Shown: positions 42,812 through 51,131, counted from the first letter of the stretch. The stretch: DNA of 64,000 nucleotides from Halogranum gelatinilyticum (GCF_900103715.1 NZ_FNHL01000001.1:1035295-1099294), one strand, 5' to 3'. Notes: generated from the letters alone by a model not told the origin. Program-made: numbers and translations.

Positions 42812-42851
42812 TCGGAAGACATGGAGGGAGCGGAGAGAGTGCCGGTTCGAC

Positions 42852-43133
42852 TTACTCGTACGCGACGAGGCTGTAGACGACGAAGACGTATCCGAACGTG
42901 GTGAAGCCGCTGTTGACCAAGAGTAACGAGCGGGTACTACCGAAGTCGTTGACGAAGGCGCTGATCATCGTCGCTGCCGCCGCCGCGACGACCAAGACGA
43001 AGCCGAGCGACAGATGGACCATCGCCCGGCGACGCGTCTGCACGTATGCCCGCACTGCCAGTCCGACCATCGTCAGCCCGGCTATGATGAGCGCGGCACT
43101 GGAGACCAAGTAGAGGCTTTCTATCAGTTGCAT
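42852..43133 (-). CDS. Small three-helix membrane protein in the motility island
   Basis: A 93-residue protein starting at MQLIESLYLVSSA; the 16 upstream codons of the open frame are basic and would spoil the first membrane helix. Three membrane helices are predicted (about residues 6-26, 37-57, 67-90) with a basic loop (QTRRRAMV). No family is recognised. The promoter has a motility-type palindrome (43184-43197), so it is probably expressed with the archaellum. Confidence 0.65.
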   Translation of the reverse strand: MQLIESLYLVSSAALIIAGLTMVGLAVRAYVQTRRRAMVHLSLGFVLVVAAAAATMISAFVNDFGSTRSLLLVNSGFTTFGYVFVVYSLVAYE

Positions 43134-43162
43134 CTCTCTTTCGTGCAATCCCCACCGACTTC

Positions 43163-43197
43163 GCTTAACTGTAGCCCTCAAAATATTGAATCTGATA
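43163..43197 (-). promoter_or_regulatory. Motility-type operator and TATA element before the small membrane gene
   Basis: TATTG-AATC-TGATA (43184-43197; two mismatches in the first half-site) is centred 24 bases upstream of a TATA-like GCTTAACT (plus-strand reading, 43163-43170). The element is about 34 bases from the ATG at 43133. Confidence 0.55.
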
Positions 43198-43306
43198 ATC
43201 TCCCGGCCGAACCACCGCTACGGATGCCGTCAGCCGCACTGTCAGTCCGTCCGAACAGTCCAGTAGTCGGTAAAGTTATTAGATGATAAAGTAAGTCGTG
43301 GAACGA

Positions 43307-43642
43307 ATGGGTTCGGACGAGATCATCGAGGTCCTCGGGAACAAATACAACGCCGAGATTCTCAGCGCCGCATCTGAACCGAAGTCGGCACAGGAACTCA
43401 GCGACGAACTCAACGTCCCTATCGCGACCTGCTACCGCCGCATCAACGAGCTTACCGACGCGGATCTGTTGGAGCTACACGACCGACCTCTCTCGGACGA
43501 ACACCGGCGTATCAAAGTCTACCGTCGGAAGGTCGAAGCCGTCAACCTCACCTTCGAAGACGGTCTCTCCGTCGAACTGGAGGAACGCTCTGCGGTCAAG
43601 AACAAACTCGACGAGGTCTGGCGGACGATCTCGGACAGCTAG
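43307..43642 (+). CDS. Winged-helix transcriptional regulator in the motility island
   Basis: A 111-residue ArsR/TrmB-like regulator: IIEVLGNKYNAEILSAASEPKSAQELSDELNVPIATCYRRINEL forms the winged helix, with the recognition helix VPIATCYRRINEL, and the C-terminal part has a beta-rich segment and a helix (RSAVKNKLDEVW). The ATG at 43307 is preferred over GTG 43298 because an AT-rich element (AGTTATTAG) lies about 30 bases upstream, as for a leaderless gene. It is convergent with, and overlaps by 4 bases, the KaiC-like gene. It is a candidate for the motility regulator, by location only. Confidence 0.75.
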   Translation: MGSDEIIEVLGNKYNAEILSAASEPKSAQELSDELNVPIATCYRRINELTDADLLELHDRPLSDEHRRIKVYRRKVEAVNLTFEDGLSVELEERSAVKNKLDEVWRTISDS

Positions 43643-44364
43643 AAGACCGAATCCTCGCGACCCATCATCGAGAAGCCACCCGCACGCTCGTGGACGGTGA
43701 TTCCCCCCTCGCCGATCTCCATGGGGAAGATGTCCGTGTTGATGTTCTTCTTGCGCATCTTCGCCACCCAGACATAGCGGTTGACGCCCGAATCCGTCGG
43801 CGTCTGGATGAAGTAGATGTTCCCGTCCGTGAGGAAGTTCTCCAGGCCGATCTCGGTCTCCGGGAAGACCGCCCCCTGCTCGTTGATGAGCAGCGATGTG
43901 AGTCCGTTCTGCTTCAGGATGTCGGTGAATTTCAGGAGATACGTCCGGTTCTCGCGCTCGTCGTCGAAGAACAGCTGGAACATCGTCAGCGAGTCGAGGA
44001 CGAGCCGGTCGTACTTCGACTCCGTGAAGTCGTCGAGCAGCTTGTCGATGGCCGAGGTGAAATCACCCTCGCGGAGCATCACCTGCTTGTCGTACACCTT
44101 GATGTCGTCGTCCTCGACCAGTTCGCCCCACTTGTCGAAGCCGACGGACTCCGCGGCCTGCCGGATGTCCTCTGCGTTCTCTTCGAACGAGATGTAGATG
44201 CCGCGCTCGTCGAACTCCGTGACCCCTTTGTAGAGATACTGGATTCCGAAGATACTCTTTCCCGTTCCGGGGTTGCCGCTGACGAGTACCGCCGCGTTCT
44301 TTACGATACCGCCGTTGAGGACCGAGTCGAGTCCTTCGATTCCTGTTTTGAGTACTTCTGGCAT
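43639..44364 (-). CDS. KaiC-like RecA-superfamily ATPase
   Basis: A 241-residue single KaiC domain. It begins LKTGIEGLDSVLNGGIVKNAAVLVSG, with Walker A GNPGTGKS at residues 30-37, then YISFEENAEDIRQAAESVGFD (KaiC block) and Walker B near YDRLVLDSLTMFQ. It is the COG0467 type. It is distinct from ArlH and from the protein at 23665. Its 3' end overlaps that of the regulator gene. Its promoter has an inverted repeat about the TATA element. Confidence 0.8.
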   Translation of the reverse strand: MPEVLKTGIEGLDSVLNGGIVKNAAVLVSGNPGTGKSIFGIQYLYKGVTEFDERGIYISFEENAEDIRQAAESVGFDKWGELVEDDDIKVYDKQVMLREGDFTSAIDKLLDDFTESKYDRLVLDSLTMFQLFFDDERENRTYLLKFTDILKQNGLTSLLINEQGAVFPETEIGLENFLTDGNIYFIQTPTDSGVNRYVWVAKMRKKNINTDIFPMEIGEGGITVHERAGGFSMMGREDSVF

Positions 44365-44391
44365 CGGACTGAATGTCTCTCGGCTGACCCA

Positions 44392-44427
44392 CTCACTACA
44401 GGGGTAAAAACCTCTCTGCTTAGTGAG
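44392..44427 (-). promoter_or_regulatory. Inverted repeat around the TATA element of the KaiC-like gene
   Basis: CTCACTA (44392-44398) and TAGTGAG (44421-44427) flank the AT-rich element GTAAAAAC (44404-44411), which is TATA-like on the minus strand about 43 bases from the ATG. The half-sites are 29 bases apart centre to centre. This could be an operator unlike the TATCA-type sites. Confidence 0.4.
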
Positions 44428-44513
44428 CAGTCGAGCGGTGACGTCCGCGTGGTCTCACGCCCGCAGTCTCACGTCGACATCGGCTGCGGGTGCCGAGAGA
44501 CGGCCGTCGTCGG

Positions 44514-46094
44514 CTACGACCGGGTCAGGTCTTCGACCTGCGTCGCCAGTTCGGTGACCGTCCGCTCCTGTCGCTGCGTGCTCTCGGTCACGTCGTCGAC
44601 CCGCGTCTGTACGTCGGCCGCGCTGGTCTCGACGGATTCGACGAGCGAGGTGACCTCTTCGACCGACGCCGCCTGCTCGTCGTTCGCGCGCGCGACCTCC
44701 TCGACGCCGTGGGCCGCCTCGTCGACGGCACCGGCGATCTCTTCGAGCGCGTCGAGTGCATCCGAGATCTGCGTGCTCGCCTCGTGAATCTGGTCGTTGG
44801 AGGTCTCGACGGCGTCGACGGTCGTCTCGGTCTGCGACTGTATCTCCGTCACCTGTGCTTCGATCTCTCCGGTGTGCGCGCGGGTCTCCTCGGCGAGCGT
44901 CTTCACCTCGTCGGCGACGACCTCGAAGCCCGCACCCGACTCGCCGACGCGAGCGGCTTCGATGTTGGCGTTGAGCGCGAGGAGGTTCGTCTGGTCGGCC
45001 ACGTCCGCGATGACGTCGACGACGTCGACGATCTCGTCGACGTGCGATTCGAGTGTTCCGATACGGTCGACCAGCCGTTCGCCCGTCTCGATCATCGTCG
45101 TCGTCGCCTCCTCGGCCCGTTTGCCCGAGTCCTGCCCGTCCTCGGCCGCCTGGAGAGCCTGGTTCGCGGCCGACGAGACCTGTTGGGCACTGGCGGCGAC
45201 CTCCTCCATGTTGGCACTGAGCGTCCCCATCTCGTCGACGACGCGGCCCAGGTCGCTGTGTTGGTCGACGGCGGTCGACTTGATCTCGGTCGCGGTCGTG
45301 GCCGTCTCCTCGATCTCCGAGACGAGCTGTCGGGTCTGCTGGCGGACCTGCGTGACCACTGTCTGGAGGCTCTCGGCCATCTCGTTCGTCTGGTCGACGA
45401 CCGCGAGCAGCTCCGGCTCCAAGACGTCCTCGCCATCGTAGGACGCACGCGCGTCGAGGTCGCCGTCACCGATGGCTGCCAACGTCGCGTTCACCTCGCT
45501 GACGAGCGACTCGACCGCCCGCTGTTTTCTGACCACGTCGCTCCGGTCTTGGACCATCTCGACCACGCCGACGAACTCGTCGTCGCGGTAGACCGGCGTC
45601 GCCGTGAACCAGATCTCGATTTCCTCGCCTTTGGCGTCGAGCATCGTGCTCGTGTCCTCGTATCGGGTGTAGCCGACGTCGGTCGAGCGGTTGACGCCGA
45701 AGGCGGTGTCCGCGGTCTCGGGTGCTTCGACGACCTTGTCTGCGAGCGTCTTTGCCCGTCGCCCGTCCTGATAGAAGGCGACGCTCACTTCGCGGGTCCC
45801 CACCACCTCCTCCCGTGGCGTCCCCGTGAGTTCCTCGGCGGCACGGTTCCAACACTGGACCTCGCGTTCGGTGTCCAGGACGAAGACGGCGAGCGGAACC
45901 GCGTCGGCGAGGAGTTCGTCGCCGAGGAACTCCGAGGGTCCGGCCCCGCCTCCTGCTGCAGTTGGACCATCTGTGGTCGGCGAGTCGGTGGTGTCACTCG
46001 GCGGCGCGGTCTGATGGCTACTCGGTCTCGACGCGTCGTCGTCCGCCGCTGGCGTTGCAGCGAGCAACTGTCCAACACTATCAAATAGTGACAT
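44514..46094 (-). CDS. Soluble PAS-containing chemotaxis transducer (Htr)
   Basis: A 526-residue methyl-accepting protein starting at MSLFDSVGQLL. No membrane helix is visible. Residues 1-55 are a disordered, Thr/Ser-rich lead; a PAS domain follows (about 57-175, AVFVLDTEREVQCWNRAAEELTG); then a HAMP-like segment and the long coiled-coil signalling domain. The hairpin tip DQTNLLALNANIEAARVGE is complete. It probably senses a cytoplasmic or diffusible signal. The 19 upstream codons in the open frame are excluded. The promoter has a motility-type palindrome. Confidence 0.92.
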   Translation of the reverse strand: MSLFDSVGQLLAATPAADDDASRPSSHQTAPPSDTTDSPTTDGPTAAGGGAGPSEFLGDELLADAVPLAVFVLDTEREVQCWNRAAEELTGTPREEVVGTREVSVAFYQDGRRAKTLADKVVEAPETADTAFGVNRSTDVGYTRYEDTSTMLDAKGEEIEIWFTATPVYRDDEFVGVVEMVQDRSDVVRKQRAVESLVSEVNATLAAIGDGDLDARASYDGEDVLEPELLAVVDQTNEMAESLQTVVTQVRQQTRQLVSEIEETATTATEIKSTAVDQHSDLGRVVDEMGTLSANMEEVAASAQQVSSAANQALQAAEDGQDSGKRAEEATTTMIETGERLVDRIGTLESHVDEIVDVVDVIADVADQTNLLALNANIEAARVGESGAGFEVVADEVKTLAEETRAHTGEIEAQVTEIQSQTETTVDAVETSNDQIHEASTQISDALDALEEIAGAVDEAAHGVEEVARANDEQAASVEEVTSLVESVETSAADVQTRVDDVTESTQRQERTVTELATQVEDLTRS

Positions 46095-46123
46095 GAGTTC
46101 TGGCGCGAGGTTTGGAGTTACCG

Positions 46124-46159
46124 GTAAAAAAGGTGGCTTCCCGATTATCACTCCTGATT
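46124..46159 (-). promoter_or_regulatory. Motility-type operator and TATA element before the transducer gene
   Basis: TATCA-CTCC-TGATT (46146-46159; one mismatch) is centred 25 bases upstream of GTAAAAAA (plus-strand reading, 46124-46131), a TATA-like element about 34 bases from the ATG at 46094. Confidence 0.65.
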
Positions 46160-46233
46160 CTCGTTGGCTCGCCCATCGGTTCTCCCGAGCAGTTGACGGG
46201 ACGGTCGAAATGACACAAGTAAAGACAGTATGG

Positions 46234-46246
46234 AAATATTTAATAC
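46234..46246 (+). promoter_or_regulatory. Promoter of the HalX response regulator
   Basis: The AT-rich AAATATTTAATA is a strong TATA element. With the start at 46361 the leader would be about 95 bases. No palindrome of the TATCA type is found on this side. Confidence 0.5.
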
Positions 46247-46360
46247 GGTGGTCGACAGGTGTCCGGGACGAACGAGAGAGGTGCGTCAGCCGTCAAGACG
46301 CCGGTCTTCGGCAGCGGCAGTACGGCGAGGTGTGTGCCTCTTCGACATTCGGAGCGACAC

Positions 46361-46930
46361 ATGACAGAAGACACCACCGTCTTAATCGTCGAAGACCAGC
46401 CTGATGTCCTGGCTCTCTACGAGCAGTTCGTCGGCGAGCAGTACACTGTGCGAACGGCGACGACCGTCGAAGCGGCGGTCGACATCGTCGACGAGTCGAC
46501 TGACGTCGTCCTCCTCGACCGGCGGCTTCCCGACGGCGACGGCCAGCGCGTCCTCGAACGGATTCGCGAGCAGGGCTACGGCTGCCGGGTCGCCATGGTG
46601 ACCGGCGTCGTTCCCGACTTCGACATCGTCGGGATGGGGTTCGACCACTACGTGGTCAAGCCCATCTCGCGTGACGGCCTGCTCGACGCCGTGGAACTGC
46701 TCCTCGGCCGGACCGAGTACGGCACCAAGCTCCGCGAGACGGCGTCACTGGTCTCGAAACGCGCGTTGCTCGAAGCCGAGAAGTCAGCGGACGAACTCGC
46801 CGCGAGCACCGAATACCGGCGGTTGGTCGACCAGGTCGACACGTTACAGCGCGACATCGACGCCATCTCCGCGGACTTCACGCCCGCAGACTTCCGGGCC
46901 ATGTTCCGCGACATCGAGAGCGCGCCCTGA
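46361..46930 (+). CDS. Response regulator with HalX domain
   Basis: A 189-residue protein starting at MTEDTTVLIVEDQPD. Residues 5-118 are a receiver domain with phospho-acceptor Asp53 (VLLDRRLPDGD) and Lys in VVKPI. The C-terminal 70 residues form a HalX domain (SKRALLEAEKSADELAASTEYRRLVDQVDTL), a helical haloarchaeal module without a known DNA-binding fold. A 34-codon extension upstream lacks good composition. It may be part of a two-component branch linked to taxis, but no kinase is next to it. Confidence 0.88.
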   Translation: MTEDTTVLIVEDQPDVLALYEQFVGEQYTVRTATTVEAAVDIVDESTDVVLLDRRLPDGDGQRVLERIREQGYGCRVAMVTGVVPDFDIVGMGFDHYVVKPISRDGLLDAVELLLGRTEYGTKLRETASLVSKRALLEAEKSADELAASTEYRRLVDQVDTLQRDIDAISADFTPADFRAMFRDIESAP

Positions 46931-47056
46931 GTGAGCGGGCTCGTTTCCTTCACTGTTCTGTTCACTGCTCTGTGTGGGACGCGGTAACGGGGTGATTCGC
47001 GCCGCGCACAGGTGCTATGCGCTTAAACCGGGGGAGCCGTAATGGTGGAATAGACA

Positions 47057-48085
47057 ATGTCCGAGACGGAATCCGTTGACACTCCCGAGTACGAGGTCGT
47101 CGTCGTCGGCGGCGGCCCTGCAGGGCTGACGACCGCGCTGTACACGACACGGCTGGGACACGACACGGCCGTCGTCGACCGTGGTGGCGGCCGCGCGGCG
47201 ATGATGCTCGACACACACAACGTCATCGGCGTCACCGAAGACGTCTCGGGCAACGAGTTCCTCCAGACCGCCCGCGAGCAGGTCGCCGACTACGGCGCGG
47301 AGTTCCACCGAGACCTCATCACCGCGGTCGAACGCCGCGACGACGGCCGCTTCCAGCTCACGGGCAACGAGGGCGAGTTCGTCGCCGAGCAATTGGTCCT
47401 CGCCACCGGCTTCTCGGACGAACGCCCCGACCCGCCGCTGCCCCGCACGGGACGGGGACTCCACTACTGTCTTCACTGCGACGCCTACATGTTCGTCGAC
47501 GAGTCGGTCTACGTGATGGGCCACGGCGAGAGTGCCGCCCACGTCGCGATGATCATGCTCAACTTCACCGACGAGGTTGACCTCCTGCTCCGCGGCAAGG
47601 AACCCGAGTGGAGCGACGAGACCGACGAACAGCTCCGCGCACATCCCGTCGACATCGTCGAGGAAGAGATTTCGGGGATGACGAAGGGCGACGACGGCTG
47701 GCTGGAGAGCTTCGAGTTCGAGGACGGCACGGTGCGAGAGTACCGCGGCGGCTTCCCGATGTACGGCTCGGACTACAACAACGACCTCGCGGACCAGCTC
47801 GGCTGTGACATCAACGACGACGGAACCGTCGAAGTCGACGACCACGGGCGCACCAGCGTCGACGGCGTCGTCGCCGTCGGCGACCTCGTCCCCGGCCACA
47901 ACCAGATTCCGGTCGCGATGGGCCAGGGTGCGAAGGCCGGAATCGGCATCCACTACGACCTCCGTGAGTTCCCGAAGAGCCTCGACGACATCCGCGAGTC
48001 GGGACCGGTCGGCCAGGAAGACATCCCGGCCATCTCGCCGTCGCTCCGTGAGGCGGCCAAGGCGTTCAGCCTCGGCGACGACTGA
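47057..48085 (+). CDS. Thioredoxin reductase-like FAD/NAD(P) oxidoreductase
   Basis: A 342-residue flavoprotein. The FAD motif VVGGGPAGL is at residues 16-24, the NAD(P) motif GHGESAA is in the middle, and the redox pair is CLHC (Cys138, Cys141). The FAD end motif is VAVGDLVPGHNQIPVAMGQG. CxxC in this place supports a TrxB-type enzyme rather than a ferredoxin reductase. It acts in the cytoplasm on a thioredoxin-like partner. It is monocistronic, 43 bases before the tRNA-Gly gene. Confidence 0.85.
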   Translation: MSETESVDTPEYEVVVVGGGPAGLTTALYTTRLGHDTAVVDRGGGRAAMMLDTHNVIGVTEDVSGNEFLQTAREQVADYGAEFHRDLITAVERRDDGRFQLTGNEGEFVAEQLVLATGFSDERPDPPLPRTGRGLHYCLHCDAYMFVDESVYVMGHGESAAHVAMIMLNFTDEVDLLLRGKEPEWSDETDEQLRAHPVDIVEEEISGMTKGDDGWLESFEFEDGTVREYRGGFPMYGSDYNNDLADQLGCDINDDGTVEVDDHGRTSVDGVVAVGDLVPGHNQIPVAMGQGAKAGIGIHYDLREFPKSLDDIRESGPVGQEDIPAISPSLREAAKAFSLGDD

Positions 48086-48128
48086 AAAGGGAAATACCCT
48101 TATTGGGTCGGCTGAAACGTCCCCATGC

Positions 48129-48199
48129 GCACCGGTGGTCTAATGGCATGACTTTGGCCTTCCAAGCCAACGATCCGGGTTCAATTCCCGGCCGGTGCA
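48129..48199 (+). tRNA. tRNA-Gly (anticodon TCC)
   Basis: A full cloverleaf: acceptor stem GCACCGG/CCGGTGC, D-arm GGTCTAATGGCATGACT region, anticodon stem TTGGC/GCCAA with loop CTTCCAA (anticodon TCC, 48161-48163), T-arm with GGTTCAATTCC, and discriminator A. CCA is not encoded. A 32-base copy of its 3' end lies 122 bases further (48321-48352). Confidence 0.95.
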
Positions 48200-48352
48200 T
48201 CTTCTAAGCCGAACTATGTGAGAAGCCGAGAGGCTCCGAGTCACGGCGTGCGAGGAGAGCTCTCTCGAAGGGAATTGAACCACGGTCGCTCCCGTTCGCT
48301 TCGCTCACCTCCCGCTCTCTGGTTCAATTCCCGGCCGGTGCATCTTCTAAGC
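48178..48352. repeat. Duplicated tRNA-Gly 3' end with inverted copy between
   Basis: A 32-base direct repeat (48178-48209 and 48321-48352) begins GGTTCAATTCCC and covers the T-arm, acceptor and 10 bases past the tRNA. Between them, GGGAATTGAACC (48270-48281) is an exact inverted copy of the first 12 bases, able to pair with the second copy around a 39-base loop. The layout matches that after tRNA-Arg. Confidence 0.75.
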
Positions 48353-48474
48353 GAACTCGAACGACGAGCCCCGCGGTTCGGCGAATCACGGTTTTTCAGC
48401 TCCGCGACTCGCCAGAATCACGGCCGATAATTGCCACCGAACGTATAAGTGGCCGCTGTCGAGAGTCCACGGCA
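48200..48474. other. 275-base region between tRNA-Gly and the next gene
   Basis: It contains the tRNA-derived repeat and, near the end, an AT-rich element at about 48441-48448 (ACGTATAAG) as a possible promoter of the gene at 48475. No open frame of note. Confidence 0.6.
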
Positions 48475-48954
48475 ATGAATCGGAGCGACCGGGTTCTCCT
48501 CGCGGTGGCGTGTCTCGTCTGCGTCGGCGTCGCCGTCTCCGGCGTCGTCGACTTCGGGAGCGCGTCCACCACCCCAGTACCCGGCTCCGGCAGTGCCGAC
48601 GTCACCGTCGACGCCGCCCCTGACGACATCCAGTTCGTCGAGGGGCGGTTCGACTCGGGAACCTACCATCTCGAATCGTCGCCGGGAGCCGTGACCGCCG
48701 AGCGTGTCACGGGTAACCCAGTCGTGCGGCTCACGCTCGACATCCCCGCGTTGAGCCACACCGACACGACGTTCTACGAGCTACACGGTCGGGAGGATGA
48801 GACCCTCGAACTGACGTTCACGAACGCCGAGTTCAGCCCCGACCGCGTGACCCAAGCGGATTACAACGCAACGCTGGGCATCTGGCTCCAGGAGTCCGGC
48901 GGGGAGTTCACCGCGTTGTATCAAGAGCGTGTCACCGTCGAGGTGCAGCGGTGA
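48475..48954 (+). CDS. Secreted or membrane-anchored protein of unknown function
   Basis: A 159-residue protein with one N-terminal hydrophobic helix (residues 7-27, VLLAVACLVCVGVAVSGVV) and an acidic, beta-rich outer domain (TYHLESSPGAVTAERV, VVRLTLDIPAL, ETLELTFTNAEF). One cysteine lies in the helix. No family is recognised. It is co-transcribed with the large membrane protein gene: stop and start overlap by 4 bases. Confidence 0.65.
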   Translation: MNRSDRVLLAVACLVCVGVAVSGVVDFGSASTTPVPGSGSADVTVDAAPDDIQFVEGRFDSGTYHLESSPGAVTAERVTGNPVVRLTLDIPALSHTDTTFYELHGREDETLELTFTNAEFSPDRVTQADYNATLGIWLQESGGEFTALYQERVTVEVQR

Positions 48955-51056
48955 GCACCGCCGACCGCGTCGAGCGACTCGAGGAACTGGACGCCGAACT
49001 CGATGCGTTCGCCCGACGGCTCTTCTATGCCGTCTTCGGCGACCGAATCGGTGCCGCCGTCTTCCTCGGCGCGCTGTTGTTCTTCGCGCTCTACTGGCGC
49101 GTCGAGTTCCTCTCGACGGACAACTATATGCACGTCAACACGCTGCTGTCGGTTTCCGACGGCGGCCTCGCAATCGACCGGTTCGTCTACGGGCCGCCGT
49201 CGGGCGAGACACCCGCCATCCACTACTTCCGGGGACAGGTCTACGGCGACAACTACGGACTCATCCTGTCGTCGTTGCCCGCGTTGTACGTGTTCCGCGC
49301 GGTCTCGTTCGCCGTCGACCTCCGGGTCGCGCTCGCCGGGCTCTGGTCGCTCGGCCTGCTCGGCGTCGTGGTCCTCGTCCGGTCGCGGACGAACCGTCCC
49401 GAAGCCGTCACCGTCGTCGGAAGCGCGCTCGCGCTCCTCGTCTTCCTCGGCAACGTCGCCGTCTCTGCCGGCCCAATCGACCCCTACTGGCACCCCCTGT
49501 TGGCACTCCAGACGACGTCGATGGCCTTCGCGGCACTCATCGCCGTCCTACTCTACCGGCTCGCGAGCGACCTGTACGGCCGTCGCGTCGGCACCGCCGC
49601 GGGTCTCGCGAGCGCGCTCGCGACGCCGGTCGCCTTCTGGGCAGTCGTCCCGAAGCGACACAGCGCGACAGCGTTTTTCGCCGTCCTCGCACTCTACGCG
49701 TTCTACCGGAGCCGTGCCGGGACGACCGTCCGCGAGGAGACGACTTTCCGCGCGGTCACCTACGCGTCGGTCGGTCTCTGTACGTGGTTCCACTCGGCGG
49801 AGGCGCTGATCCTCCTCGTCGCACTCGCTCCCGTCGACCTGCTGACGGCCCGGCACAACCGTCCGAAGCAACTCGTTGTCGTCGGCGTCGCGTTCGCCGT
49901 CTCGATGCTGCCGTTTCTCGTGACGAACTACGCGATCACCGGCAATCCCGCACAGCCGCTCCGGCTGCTTCCGAGTTACACCGGCCAGCCGCTCGCGGCC
50001 GACCCGGGGGCGTCGTCGACGGCATCCGGGAGTGGCGGGGCTGCCACCTCGGGCGGTGGGACCGCCGCCCCCTCCACTGCCGGTGACGGAGCCACGGGCG
50101 GTGCCACGACGGGAGACGCCACTCCGTCCGGTGGCTCTTCCGCGGGCCAGGGAGAGTCTCCGGTCTCGGGGCGGGGAGTCGTCGGTTCCTTCGTCGCTCG
50201 CGTCGTCGCACTCCTCACCGCCGTCGTCGGCGTCTCCACGGAGAGTTTCGCGACAGTCGTCGACGGCGTGGACTACTTCCAGTCGCGGCTGGTGAGTTCG
50301 ATGCGCGTCGTGACTGACACCGACCGGCTGACCGAGGTCTTCCTCCGGAGCGGCTACCGGCCGAGCCTCCGACCGCGACAGGACCGTGCGGTCAACCTCT
50401 CCGTCCTGGAGTCGATGCCGCTGCTCGGCGCGCTCGTCGCCGTTCCGGTGCTCGCCGCCCGCCGGACCTCGCGCGCCCGGCTCCGGCGACTCGCCCGCAC
50501 GCGCCGGACGCTCTCGCCGGTGGCCGCGACTGATCTCCTCGCGCTGGTCTACGTCGCGGTTCTCGTCGTCTTCTATCTCCGGTCGCTTCCGTTACACCAC
50601 ATGCTCACGGTTCGGTATCTCCACCCGCTGTACCCGTTCGGGATGTACGCCCTGGTCCGGCTCCCGGCCGTCCGCCACGTCGTCGAGGGCCACGGGGCAC
50701 TCCTCTGGCGGTCGTATCTCGGGAGCGTCGTGGCCGGGACGGCCGCGTATCTCGGCGCGTTGGCCGTCTTCGACACGGTGCAGGGTGAGGCGGTGCAGCT
50801 GTACGCCGTCTGTGCGTTCGCCGTCGGCGTGGCTGTCGGCGTCTGGGCACTCGTGTCGTCGCTACGCGGCCCGTCCGGTCGGGAAGAGACGCGACTCCAG
50901 CGGGTCGGTACCGTCGTCCTCGGCGTCGCGGCCGCGGCGATGACGGTCTATCTCCTCGTCGCTGGCGTCGTCCTCTTCTCCGTTGCGGGCGACTTCGTCC
51001 TCCCGGTCTCGCGCGCCGTCAGCGACGCGCTCGTCGGCGTCAACCCGTTCCGGTGA
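48951..51056 (+). CDS. Polytopic membrane protein, GT-C-like
   Basis: A 701-residue protein starting at GTG. About 12 membrane helices are predicted. Early loops hold acidic residues after the first helix (FLSTDNYMHVNTLL) as in GT-C type glycosyltransferases. A Gly/Ser/Thr-rich disordered loop splits it at residues 344-404. Charge is otherwise low. A glycosyltransferase using a lipid-linked sugar is possible but not proven. It follows a small membrane-anchored gene with a GTGA overlap. Confidence 0.65.
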   Translation: MSTADRVERLEELDAELDAFARRLFYAVFGDRIGAAVFLGALLFFALYWRVEFLSTDNYMHVNTLLSVSDGGLAIDRFVYGPPSGETPAIHYFRGQVYGDNYGLILSSLPALYVFRAVSFAVDLRVALAGLWSLGLLGVVVLVRSRTNRPEAVTVVGSALALLVFLGNVAVSAGPIDPYWHPLLALQTTSMAFAALIAVLLYRLASDLYGRRVGTAAGLASALATPVAFWAVVPKRHSATAFFAVLALYAFYRSRAGTTVREETTFRAVTYASVGLCTWFHSAEALILLVALAPVDLLTARHNRPKQLVVVGVAFAVSMLPFLVTNYAITGNPAQPLRLLPSYTGQPLAADPGASSTASGSGGAATSGGGTAAPSTAGDGATGGATTGDATPSGGSSAGQGESPVSGRGVVGSFVARVVALLTAVVGVSTESFATVVDGVDYFQSRLVSSMRVVTDTDRLTEVFLRSGYRPSLRPRQDRAVNLSVLESMPLLGALVAVPVLAARRTSRARLRRLARTRRTLSPVAATDLLALVYVAVLVVFYLRSLPLHHMLTVRYLHPLYPFGMYALVRLPAVRHVVEGHGALLWRSYLGSVVAGTAAYLGALAVFDTVQGEAVQLYAVCAFAVGVAVGVWALVSSLRGPSGREETRLQRVGTVVLGVAAAAMTVYLLVAGVVLFSVAGDFVLPVSRAVSDALVGVNPFR

Positions 51057-51131
51057 GTTTCGACACTCCCGAGAGACGGACTCTCCGGCCGACGCTAGAT
51101 TCATGCTCTCTGACGGCGTACTACTGTCGTC

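Larger units (their letters stand above)
42433..42851. other. 419-base region upstream of archaellin, with structure
   Basis: No gene is credible here. It holds the archaellin promoter and leader, a second motility-type palindrome with a TATA-like element (42619-42652), and a run of hairpins at 42681-42811. The hairpin part lies in the trailer of the small membrane gene at 42852 on the minus strand. Confidence 0.55.

Noticed and set aside
42419-42904. 161-codon open frame on the plus strand across the archaellin upstream gap
   Set aside because: Antisense to the archaellin start and the small membrane gene, Arg-rich end, and it covers the promoter sites; it is best read as chance.
43276-43289. 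TTATTAGATGATAA before the winged-helix gene as another operator copy
   Set aside because: The half-sites are 2 bases apart rather than 4 and there is no TATA-like element 24 bases downstream; it more likely includes the promoter of the regulator itself.
48200-48320. Second tRNA or pseudo-tRNA after tRNA-Gly
   Set aside because: Only the T-arm and acceptor end recur; there is no D-arm or anticodon arm before the second copy.
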